Assembly (NCBI GenBank): GCA_004026145.2
Contig: CP034992.1
Location: forward strand, 14,976,205-15,040,204
DNA: 64,000 nucleotides
Reading direction: 5' to 3'
DNA from: Takifugu bimaculatus
Taxonomy: Eukaryota > Chordata > Actinopteri > Tetraodontiformes > Tetraodontidae
Below are positions 25,701-38,000 of this stretch, piece by piece. The first letter of the stretch is position 1. Each line of letters opens with the position of its first letter. Under the pieces are notes generated by a model. The model was not told the origin of the DNA. It saw nothing but the letters and a program-made list of their open reading frames with translations, and made no database searches. Both the position numbers and the translations under genes were made by a program.

Positions 25701-26052
25701 ATTTTGAATTTAATTTGTTTGAGTGAGAGAAGTTGAAGTCCTCACAGGAATGCAGGAATCTGGTGGGCTGTGAGATGTTGTTTCAGAGGCTAATCAGCAG
25801 GCGCAAAAACAGAATTACAGCCACAATAGCAGCACACAACTCCTGGTTGATGAAGCCTTTCTCCCAATAAATGAACTTTAGCTTTAGCCACATAGCTTAG
25901 CTCTCTGTCAGGCTAGCAACACTCACCATGATGGACCACACCTCTCAGACCGTGGATGATTGGGTCAAGGGCAGGATTGTCTTTCCCTCCCACCTGAAGA
26001 ACACAGAGAACAAAGTCATTGTCATCGTCATTGTCATCGTCGTCATCATCAC

Positions 26053-26112
<60 letters not shown>

Positions 26113-28968
26113 GTCAACAGAAGGTCGTTCAGTTTTGGAAGGTTGACCTTCACCTCGTCATCATGCAGACGTTAATCACGGCAAGAGTGGCCGGTCTGTA
26201 ACTGGGTCACTCATGGTTTTGTGTTTGCGTTGGAAGACTGCTGTTGAGACGGTGTGGTCAAGCGTTTCTAACGGCGACACCCTCGCCAGCGCCACCTGCT
26301 AGCCACTCAAATGAAGTCCAAGTCAGTTAATTCCAAAGACAGTGTAAAAATTTTAATGTGAAAACAGAAAGAGAGGGAGTGCGGACGTGAGTGGCTGCAG
26401 AGAATTAAGAGCGAGAGACTAATTGACAGAGAGAGGCAGCATGAGAAGCAGGACAGAAGGAGTGAAGGTTTTATTATTAATGTTTGTCCGTGAAAGCCTG
26501 CGGGTGTCTCCCCAGAGACCCTCAGCCACCATCATCCCACGCTCCATCTTCATCTCTCGCTCCCTTGCTTCACTCCTTGCCACGGCTCCTTCCACTCTTT
26601 CTCTCAGGGAGAAGCTAGCACACTGATTGAAATATAATAAGGAAGAAAGCAGCTAGCACACTGCTTGTCCTCGTGGTGTCTTTCCCATCCTCACCTCAAC
26701 AGGTGAAAGCTGACAAACTCTTCTGCTGATTTGGTTAGGCCTCATAGCTAACCTCAGGGTTAGCTCTCGTAGCTAACCTCATGGTTAGCTCTCATAGCTA
26801 ACCTCAGGTTTAGCACTCATCGGTAACCTCCTGGAAGCTGAAGAAACAAAGTTTGAATGATTCCATAGAAGAGGGTGAGGGAGTTTTATACAAGGAGGGT
26901 CTGAAGCTATGCCTGAAGGTGAGATATCCTTTCCCTGGTCCCTGTTCTTTCAGGCTGAGAGCTACATGTGCAGTCAGCATTGACATAGCTCAGCTGCTAC
27001 TAACCTGCTGCTTTGTGTTGTGATAAGCAGCAAATCAAAACCAAACTAAAATAACAGGTTTATCATTTTTCAACTCCAGTCCTGGTTTTGCTTTTGCTGC
27101 CACTGATGGAACATTTCTCTTCTCCTCCCACAGAACCAAAACAGATTTAGTGCTGATGTCAGGATGTTTTGGTGGCATCTGAGTGATGGTGTGTGATCCA
27201 CAGGCCAGCAGTCATTCCCAGTGCGGCCCGGAAAATGCACCTTAATTGACGGAAAACTCACAAAATCCTCAAGAAGGACGGAAAATCACGTTCAAATGAT
27301 TTGGGTTTGATACTTAGCAATTGAGGCTAACATGTTTTCATGATCTGTACCTTCTCCTGGCTTATGCAGGCTGGTTCCAGAGAGGGAAGTATCTCACTTC
27401 TCACTTCTGCTGTGCAGCTGTGCTCTGGACTAATAACTTGTGAACCACGAGGAATGGCTTTGATCTATTATTGATTTAAGATCAAAGAGAGTCCCACTGT
27501 TCAATTGACATGAACAGGACACATCCATCAAAACCATTGCAGAACAAAAAGGGTTCCGATTTGTCCCAGAAACTTTCTTCCATACACATGGGCCCCGTGG
27601 TGGAGTTAGTTCCCACCCCAGGCCCCTCGCCCTCAAATGGGTGTTGGCTAAAGGCCTCAATGTTTGTCCGTAGCCTCCATAGCACCGTGAGCGTGCTTGT
27701 TATGTTAGCAGCATCACTGTGGTGGCCGCATATGTTCTCTCCTGGAGCCCGTTTTTAACCTTCAAGGATCTGCCCACAGTACAGATCTGGGCCCCACAGC
27801 CTTTGAGCAGGGCTGCAGGACAGCTGGGGGCACGCCTCAAACTCTGGTTTGTGCGGAGGATAAAAGAGATAAGTGCAACTGTGCGACCACCATGGTCTGG
27901 AGTTCCCAGTTATTGAGTTAGAAATCGATGGCAGGTTGAGCAGAAGCGCACACCTGATCATAAATGTGAGGAGAGTGGAGACAGTGCACGTGCCGGTGCA
28001 AGTGTCGGGCAGGTCAACCTCTCGGCAGCTGTTGGACGTACATCTTTAAGATGTTTCGTCTGCGAACACTTCCTTCATCGCTGGTTTTGTGGGCTCATTA
28101 GCCAAGCTGTTAATGCACTAGAAGCGCGGTTGTTGCTGGCACGAGGCCGTTAATGCACATTAACGATCGTGGACAAACCGCTACGACGTGTGAACCCACC
28201 GCCAAACCACACAAATGTGACAACAGAGCAGCTAAGCGACTTGCCTCCGCAGGTCACCAGCTCAGGACCCTACTAACTACCTGACCAAACTGTCCCAGTT
28301 CTCAGTATTTATGTTACCATCATCCTACACACATTGCCATAGAAACAGCTGATAGATGGAGGTGTACTGTTCAAGCTCCTACCAGACTAAACTCTGCCAG
28401 CAGAAGTGGAGGAGAAAAAGTCACACATCAGTCAGTGCTCCAGCTCTTCTCACTCCTGCTCATAGAGCTCCAACAATCTAGAGTTCCCACCTGGAAAAAC
28501 ACCGCAATGGCCGCGATGATCCTCTTCTCCCGCAGGGCCGCGCTCAGGCTATCAAAGTCATCCGAGTTGTACGTGTAGATCTGCATCTGTTGGAGAAGCA
28601 GAGCTTTGTTAGGCCAATGTTCTGTTGCAGGCTCCAGGTCCAAGTTAGCATCAGTGCTAGCTATTTTAGCCGAGGATCAGGATCTAAATCAGGATTATTG
28701 ATTTTCACGTAAAGCAAAAACGGGATGATGAGCGTAAAAACACAACACCCCCTTGTGTCCACATTTGACATTTCATCCTTAGCCTTCTTTAGCTGGGCTT
28801 TAGCTATTTTTTTTTTCTTATTTAGCTGTGATTTAGCCTTTTTTAAAGCTGTGATTTAGCCTTTTTTAAAGCTGTGATTGTCTTTGTTAGCTTTGCTTTA
28901 GCCTTTATTAGCTTTGTTTCAGCCTTCACACAGCAAAACACAGCGCCACTCAAGAACACGCACGCACG

Positions 28969-29032
<64 letters not shown>

Positions 29033-32000
29033 TGTGTGAGAGAGAGAGACATGACTAATACTACAGTAGCAGCAGCATCTTGTGTGTGTCGCTAATCCTT
29101 GAATAAAGCTCAGTGAGGGCTGTAGAAGCTGTTAGATGAATTTAGAGCAGAATTCAGAGCCTCAACACAGCTTCCACTAATGATGGCAGAAAAATAAGAC
29201 GATGAGATGACATGCTTTGCTCAGATATAAATGTAGCATCCACACAAGAGGCGGCACCGCTTGTTTAAATCAGACAGCACTTCCTGCAGCACGATAACGA
29301 ATGCTTCCATTTTATCCTGTGGCCTATCGGGACTTTTTACACCATACTGGGACTTTTTGCAGTGTACTGGGGCTTCTCATGAACCATCATACCCAGTCCT
29401 GCTCCATTTCTCTCTCCAATCTCTGACAGGAACTCTGATTGCTGAACTGGCTGAGCTAGATCACTAGTGTGCACTAGTATGTGACACGCACCTGTCCCTC
29501 CTGAGATGTTCACTCCTAAGGAGGTTTTGTTAATTGATTTTGCCAGAAAAATCTTAAAGAAAAAGATATCTTGTGGATGTTGAATGTTAACATCAACGTG
29601 AGTCGACACCAAGTAGATTTACTTGATCTGATTCAAATGTTAGTGAACCTAGATACAAATGTTGACGTGGCTCTAGTAGAGGACCTGGACAGGGCAGATG
29701 TTGATGCTAATTTTACAGTGAAGAGCAGCAGTAGCTTTTCTGCTAATACAGGGGGCTTCTGATTCACTCGTTCATTCACTGATTTACTTCATTCATCTAG
29801 TATTTGACTATGTCACCTAAGTGCTGGTTCTGACCCCCACCTGATTTACCTGCCAACAGTTAAACAAGGGACTCCCCTTGTTTGCTGGCAGTTCTCAGCT
29901 CTTTCCACTTAAAGCACTGTGTGAGAAACTATTTACTTCATAATAATACTTTATATTTCATATTTAGTTTTAGTCCTCCATTGCTAAGTTATCACCATTA
30001 AACCCAGGACATTATAAACTAATTATATCAGAGTTTGAGGTGTCGTTCTACTCAAAGCAAAGTGATCATAGCGTTTACAATCAAAACAATAAATAAGAAT
30101 ACACACTTCCAAGTTAGATTTATTGAAATAAAAATAATCAGTGTGCTGATATGCGCACAAGGAAATGTGGGTCCTGTAGTAGTTCATTACATAAATGCAC
30201 GTGGACGCCATAGCTCCACTAGATTAAGCCCAGTTGTGATTCTACTAACGACTCACATGGACTCACATAGACTCTAGTGCACATGTGCTACATTTCTCTT
30301 ATATTTCACTGTCCTAGAAGCAGAAGCAAAGGCAGTAAGCAGTTGTGACTTAGTACAGCCAAGTGTTATTGGAAGGACAGTACGTGATGCTAATGTAACT
30401 ATAAGAACTCAATAATTCATGTTCATGGATTGGGCAAAACCCCAAAGCAACCGTCTGTATCCACCGCGAGCCCGTCGGAAAACATGTTTGCACCATGCTG
30501 TGGCTGCTAGCTCACTGGCTAACTTCTTATTGGACCGCTATGGTGTGGCGTAAAGGTCAACTGGTGTGGCCCAACTACAAAGTATAACTGTGCAAATTGC
30601 CACCTAGCGGGTGAGAGGTTTATCTTTGTGAACGGATTATCGGTGGCAACCTGACCACTCAGCAGTGGGCAGTCAGCTGCCGTGGCAACCTGCCGTAGCT
30701 TTAAATGTCTCTCCAGGAATAGCGGTGCTGCTTGGACAGTGATCATCAGACGTGGAGGTGGTGTCACATTAATATGAGGGAAGATTACCTGCGAGACGGA
30801 CCATTTGGAAAAAGAGAGGCGATGAATCAGGGAGGTGGTGGAGACACCTTCATATATCATTATTATAGATGTTGGGAGTTCCTTCAGAGGGAGCAAAGCT
30901 GCAGTTGATCTAATGCTGACAAACTCACTGGACACATTAGCTGAATCCTTCACATATTAGCTCCCCTGGATGACCATCAAACAGTGCCGCTGTAAGGCTT
31001 GCTTTCACACACGGACAGTAGCAGCCTACCTCTAATGATCCCTCCAGCAGGATTACATTTCTGCCTCGTGACACCTCCTGACAACAGAGCTTGCATGATT
31101 CTTGTCTATCAGCTTCGAATGAGAAGGAGCCGCTAAATGCTTGGGGTGTCTGGGTGAACTCTTGCTAAACTTGTGCTCTAATAGTCGAGATTGAGGGTCC
31201 TAAAGTGAACAGGACGAGCCCCGAGGGAAAGGCGCCAACGCCTCGTTATGTCTGATTACATTGTTGAGCGTCTCCCGTGCACCAGTTTGGCAGTTCTGTG
31301 GTTTGGTCTTCTGTGAGTGAAAGTTTAGCCAGAGGCCCTGAGCCATCCCTCTTTACAACCGTCCCATCTGCAGACACATCATCTTGAACCAAATGATGGA
31401 ATAACATCAATGTACCAATTCCAGCCTTTAGCCCTTTTCTCAGTCTTTTCTGTACTACTACCTACTGCCTCATAGTGAAAACATCTAGGAGAAAGCTTTC
31501 ATAGGTGACAATCTGGAACCTCATCACAGCTACAACTTACAATAGCCATCATCTATGCAGGCTTGCCCCCCCCAGTGAAAGTTCTAAACGCAGCATGTGT
31601 CTGTCCTGTCACTGATAAAGAAATCCACCAGATTAGGGAGCCTGGTCATTCAATGGTCCTTCTCGTCTCATGGAGAACATGCCATGTTTGTCAAAACAGT
31701 TGCACAATATTAGGTGGGCTAAATGAGGGTTTTAGTTTCCTGGGCTGGAGCTTTGTAAAGGTCCCCCCAGCAGGTGTCAGGTGTGTTTTAAAGTCGGAGG
31801 ATCATTTGACTCCTCTTGACAGAGTTAAACGATGGTAAAATGGTGTGAAGGGGTCAGTACAACAGTCTAACATCTATACGCACCCACAGACACTCAGTTA
31901 CTGAGCAGACTCACTTTGATGGATGCTGTTGCTATTTTCTAAACATTAGCAATTTCCCAATGCTAACATTTAAAGAAATTCAACCCAAACAGCATCATCA

Positions 32001-35000
32001 TCAGTCAAACGTCTGAGGAGGAACATCGGCCACAGGAAATGTCACGCAAAACACATGTCCTGTCTCACGGGACAGCTTTGTAGCCTCGGGATGAAAATGT
32101 AAAAGGGGGACCGAAGCTGTCATGACCTTGCTGACAGCCCCTGGAAAAGAAGACAACCAGCAAATACCCCTGAGGTTGAGATTACAGGTGGGGTGTGTGT
32201 GTGGGTGTGTGTGTGTGAGAGAGTGAGTGGGGGGGGCTACAATGTGGGTTATAAGATATGCTTAGAGCACCTCGTCCAATCTGTCTTAAGAAGCAAATTG
32301 AAATGAATTACATGAAAAATGGGCCTGAGAGTCAGCTGTGGCTTTTTCAATTTCACCCTGGTTACGCTTTCATAAAGGCATGGGGGTGGAGGGGGTGGTG
32401 GGGGCAATGGAAATATTGCTTTTTCAACTAAAAAGAAACAAAGATGGTGAGGGCTGCCCTTATCAGCAATCCACATTATTAAAAATGGTGTGGAGCAGAA
32501 TGGCCACCATGGCCTCAGGGCAGCGCTACACATTTACAGGATGACTCCGCTCTTCTGGCTGCTGCGACAACATAACCAGAAATACACCATCAGAGGGGCA
32601 CCCATCCTCTGGGGAAGGGGGGGTGGGTATTGTGCCTTATATTCAGTAGAGGAAGAGGCATTTTTTACCTGTGAAGGTTGAATGGAATGTCAGTGATGTA
32701 GAGAACAAAAGAAAAGTGACACATAGGTGTAGCGGCTACACCTGCAGAGATACCCTGCAGCAGCTGCAGGTAATGGCAACAAACCCACCCTGCTTTCTAA
32801 TTCTACATGCTCATGTCACAGATCATGCCACGGGGTGATTAGCCAGGGGCCACAGATCTACTGAGCCCCTTCAGAGGCAGTGGCTTCTGGCTCCCATTGC
32901 TAAAAAAGACCGTCCATGGATAAAGAGAAGGATTAACCTTCCCTGTCCTGTCACCGTCATTGGTTCCTGGAGTTAGCATGGTGGAGTCCACCAGCTGGCT
33001 TGAGGACCTTTAGTCTAGACCAGGGGTGCTTACACTTTTTCAGCATGCAAGCTACTTATCAAATTACCAAGTCAAAATGAGCAACATATCATACATTTTT
33101 TAGAAATATATTGAGGATTCTAACAATTTATGTTGATATACGTTGCATAACCACATATGTTGCACAACACAACATAATTAACTATGTCCATTTTTTGCCA
33201 TTGTGATAAATGACCGCTGTCCCAAAAACTGGGACTAGTTCCTTCCCCTTTCTCAGCTCGCATGAACAGTCCAAAAATTCCGCTCCACATTTCCCTTCTT
33301 TGGTATTACGATGGAGGACTTTGAAAAGTGTGTCATCATGAATAAAAGTCCTCCTCCCATTCTGTATGAAATTTATTCTTCTTCTTATTTTTTTTTCTTA
33401 ATTTGTCCAGATCCCGCACTCATTTTTATATCCTTTAAGTTTAAAAGAAAAAAAACAAACTGACTAGCTTGTTAGCAATGCTGCACTTAGAGCCGTTGTT
33501 TGCACATGCAGTGACTTAAGTGTCATAAAAATTCAGTTATCTGACTGGCTGCCCTGTATATCAATCAAGTGACGGGATGGATGATAGGCTGACGTCTATT
33601 TTTTTATTGCCATGAGATCTACCAATAGTACCTTGGCGATCGATGTATTGAGCACCCTGGTCTAGACCATAGCATGCTCCTGATGATCCATCCATCTGTC
33701 TGTTTGTCCGTCCAAGTGTAAAGGTGCTGTTTCTGGTGCTGCTGAAAAGGTCACTGAGCAGATTCAGAGGTGGACCTGTGTCCCTCTGTTGTTGGCAGGA
33801 ACCAACTGATCCCAGTTTACAAGAAAACAGCAGCCGTGCTGGCAGAGCAACAGGGCAGGCAGCCACTCTTATCATCATTCATCTGCTGATTTAGGGGCCA
33901 GGATGAGCTTTCCATCTCCCATGCTGCAAAGGTTGATGGGAAATAAAATCCATTCATCAATGACACAGCTTTATCTGTGAGACCTGCACAAGAGCAATGA
34001 GAAGATACACACACACATGCACACACCCACACATGCACACAAGATGTATGACTACAAGATGACACTGAGGAACATCTACAGGGTCCTGTTGAGCCAGTCT
34101 GATCCATTGGGTTTTATTGTTCACTTCAAAACCAGTGCTACAGTCATCATCCAGCATATCTGGAAGCAGGACTTTGGATAGGATGATCTAATCGAACCCT
34201 GTCCCCTAAAGGAGCAGTGGACAGCCTGGGTGAGTGAGCTCTCTGAGCTTGACCACCTCGGATTCCCTTGGGCCCACACCCCCTTGTGTGCCAACAAACC
34301 TACTGAATCAAGGGAGCGCCATGTCATCTGTGACTCTTCGGATAGAGCATAAGGCTCTGTCGCCTACCTATGCACCCCGAGTAGCAATAGACATGTGTAC
34401 GCTTCCTTTGTGATGGTCAGATCAAGGGTGGCACCCAAGAAACATCAGAACATATTTAGTCTGGAACTCAATGCTGCTCAGCTTGCTCTCAGAAGATGGT
34501 CCTCTGGTTAGACTTCACAACGGTACTCCAATGGATAAGATAACGGGGATTACGATCTGTGAAGACAGCCCTCCAGGAACAAACAGTGCTGGAAACCAGT
34601 GCTGAGCACCATCCTGACTAAATGCTACACCATTTGGATATGTATCTATCTATAATTATGATTTGGATGATTGAGAATCTATACAGACAATTGGATATGT
34701 CCTAGCAGACACTGCTGATCCTGACGCGGTCATGCCACACATGCTGTTCATGGAACAATATGACTCTTCATTGCCACAGGCCATATACAATCCCAACAGT
34801 GTTTTAGAGACCAACTAGCCAACAAACTTTGGTCAACCTTCATCCGACGATGCTTGCCAAGTCTACATGGCTTATTCAACTGGTGAGCCAGAGCGAACCA
34901 GCTTGCTCTGGATCAGGTAGTTCTGATAGTTGACCCACAGGTCCACGAGCACTCTTGGCAGTGGGCAGGATAATTAACACCCACTCAGGAGTGGCCGGGT

Positions 35001-38000
35001 GGGTTCAAACAGCCACTGTAGGGGTTAAGGACAAGTCCTATGTTCGGCCTGCTGCTCAGCTCATCCAGTTGCCCAAAAAGTGGATTTGCCTGGGGCTGAA
35101 TGCTGGGCCTCTCGGACTCTCTCTCAACCTGCCAGGATGCGGCCCCCAGGATGCAGGAAAGGTGTAAGATGGGATCCAGATCTGCCTCCACAGGATCGGA
35201 GGGGAAATGGTGGGACAGGGTGTCCGGCTTTAGGTTGCGTGAGCCAGGGCTGGTACGTAAGCGTACACTCCTCCCGGTGTCGATGTCGATGAGCTTAATC
35301 TTTTGGCTTCACCGGGCAGTCCACAAGGAAGTGGCCCACGTGGTCGCAGTAAAGGCACAACCTCGCGGACAGCTGGCGCTTCCATTGAGAATGGGTTAGA
35401 CGGGTCCGGTACAACTGCATCGGTTCGTCGTGAGGGCCTCTGGGGGTGGAACCGGAACTGGGGTTGACGGTTCCATGGGAGCTCCTCTCAGCCTGGACAA
35501 ACTCCCCGAACTCCTCACTGGACATTCGCTCATCTTCTGCTGATGTCTCTCCCGTAGCTGGTTGTCCAACCGCGTCGCCAGACTGATGAGCGTCTCCAAA
35601 TTCCCCGATTCCTCCCTCGTGGCTAACTCATCCTTGTGGTCCTCGGAGAGTCCCTGTGTGAACACCCCTGAAGCGTCGCTTCATTCCACCCACTCCTGGT
35701 TGCGAGGATGCGGAAACGAATTGAATAATCCGCGACCGAGCTGGAGTCCTGATACATGGACAGGACCTGAGAGGCCGCCTCGCTGCTCTGGACCGGATGG
35801 TCGAATACCCGCTTCAGTTCGTCTGTGAAAGCCGAATAGCTGGAGGAAGTGGTTGTCCGGTTCCTCAGAACTGCCGAGTCAGAGTTACCGTGATGAGTAC
35901 AAAAACACTCCGACGCTGGCAGACGGGCGCTCTGTCCTTAAACGGACAGTTGATGGAAAATTGTCGGCAGGTGCATCCGCCTGGAGCGCCAGCTGTGGAG
36001 CTCCTTCACACTCCCTGCAGGAAGAAACGAGCAACAAGTGACCCGGAACCTTGGAACCCAACAAAGCTTCCTCCCCAATCTCAACTTGGTATAAAACCCA
36101 GCCAGATCCATCTGCACCTTTCTCCAGAGGCACCCTGATTCTCCAACCGGAATCATAGTCCATAATCTACTACCTCATCCAGCAGTCACTCAAGTCTTAC
36201 TGTCGAATATCGGTCATTCGATGCATCTGTTAGCCTGGCTCTAATAGCCTGGCCCCAGCTGGAGACCCAGTGTTCATCTGGGTCATTGGTCATAAAGAGC
36301 CTGCAGCAAATCATGACATCACTTTAACAACATTGAAAACTTTCATTTCGTTTCGTTTTCTCCCGATTATCCGGGTCGTTTGTTGTTTGTTGTTGTTTGT
36401 GTCCGACAATAAAGCTGGTGTTCAGCCAAACTCGTGTGTCGCATTTGGGTTCTCATCTGGTCCCTGATAGTACGATCTGGCCAGTAATGAACCCAGCGCA
36501 TAACCCGTCCCCACTGGACCGACTGGAATGGATTGAGGAAATCATTCAGCTGCACGAGGAGGCGGTGGCGGCTGTCACCGTGGAGACAAGACGCGCCGCG
36601 AAGGCGAACAAGCGGGCGCTCGCGGAGCTTTCCTATCTGCTCAGCCAACTGTCAGCACGCTTGGAACTGGTGGCGCCTCCCGCTTCTTCCGTACCTGTGC
36701 CAGCTCCTGTAATTCTGCAGCAGGACCCCGAACCTCGGGTTGGCTTGCCGTCAAGTTGGCCCTGGAGGAATGGCGGCACTGGCTGGAGGGTGCTACGCTG
36801 CCTTTCATCATGTGGACAGACCACCGCAACTTTGAATACATTCGAACAGCCAAGAGGCTGAACTCCCGGCAGGCTCGGTGGTCACTGTTTTTCACCCGGT
36901 TTGACTTTACCCTTTCCTACCGCCCAGGGTCACGCAACGGCAAGGCAGACGCCCTCTCCCGACAGTTTGCGGGGAAGGAGGACAAAGGCCCAGGGAGGAC
37001 CCCGGAGAACATTCTTCCCTCCTCGTGCATCGTGGCAGCAGTAACCTGGGGGATCGAGGAGAGAGTCCGGAGGGCAGCTGCCAATCAACCTGGGCCTAGC
37101 ACCTGCCCCAACAACCGGCTCTTCGTGCCTACCTCCCTCAGGGCTGAGGTCCTGGAGTGGGCCCACGCGTCTCAACTGGCCTGCCATCCTGGAGCACGTC
37201 GGACGACGGGCCTGCTGAAGCAGAGGTTTTCGTGGCCTTCCCTGGGGGAGGATGTCCAGGAGTTCGTCAACACCTGCCCCGTCTGCAATCAGCAGAAACA
37301 ACCACACCGAGCACCTGCCGGGCTACTGCAACCTCTGCCGGTTCCTCGTCGACCCTGGACCCACATCGCCCTGGACTTCGTCACCGGGCTGCCCCAGTCT
37401 GCGGGCAACACTGTCATTCTGACCATCACCAACAGATTCAGTAAGATGGTGCACTTCGTGCCCGTGCCCAAGCTGCCGTCGGCAAAGGAGACAGCCCAAC
37501 TTGTGATCCAGCACGTCTTTCAGCTTCACGGATTACCGGAGAGTGTGGTGTCAGACAGGGGGCCCTCAGTTTGCCTCTGTCTTTTGGAAGGAGTTCTGCG
37601 GGCATCTGGGAGCCACCACCTGTCTGTCCTTAGGATTCCACCCGCAGACCAACGGTCAGACGGAGAGGATTAACCAGGACCTAGAGATGGCCCTCCGGTG
37701 CATGGCGACATGGGACCCGGCCACATGGTCGACCTTTCTGGGCTGGGTCAAGTATGCCCACAACTCCCTGATCAGTTTGGTGACGGGAATGTCACCATTC
37801 CAGTGTGTTTTTGGAAATCAACCCCCTTTGTTGCCGGCACAAGCAGCAGCTTATGCCAGCCGCTACAGGCGGACGTGGGCCCAGGCTCGGGCCAATCTTC
37901 TGAAGGCAGGCGCCCGGTACGAGGCGGCGGCCAACCGGCACTGGACCCCGGCCCCCAGATACAGAGTGGGACAACGCGTGTGGCTATCTATGCGGGACCT

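Noticed and set aside
30519..30953. 144-codon minus-strand open frame in the long intron
   Set aside because: It has no recognisable domain, no splice signals that fit ptprg and no homology I can name; chance openness is likely.
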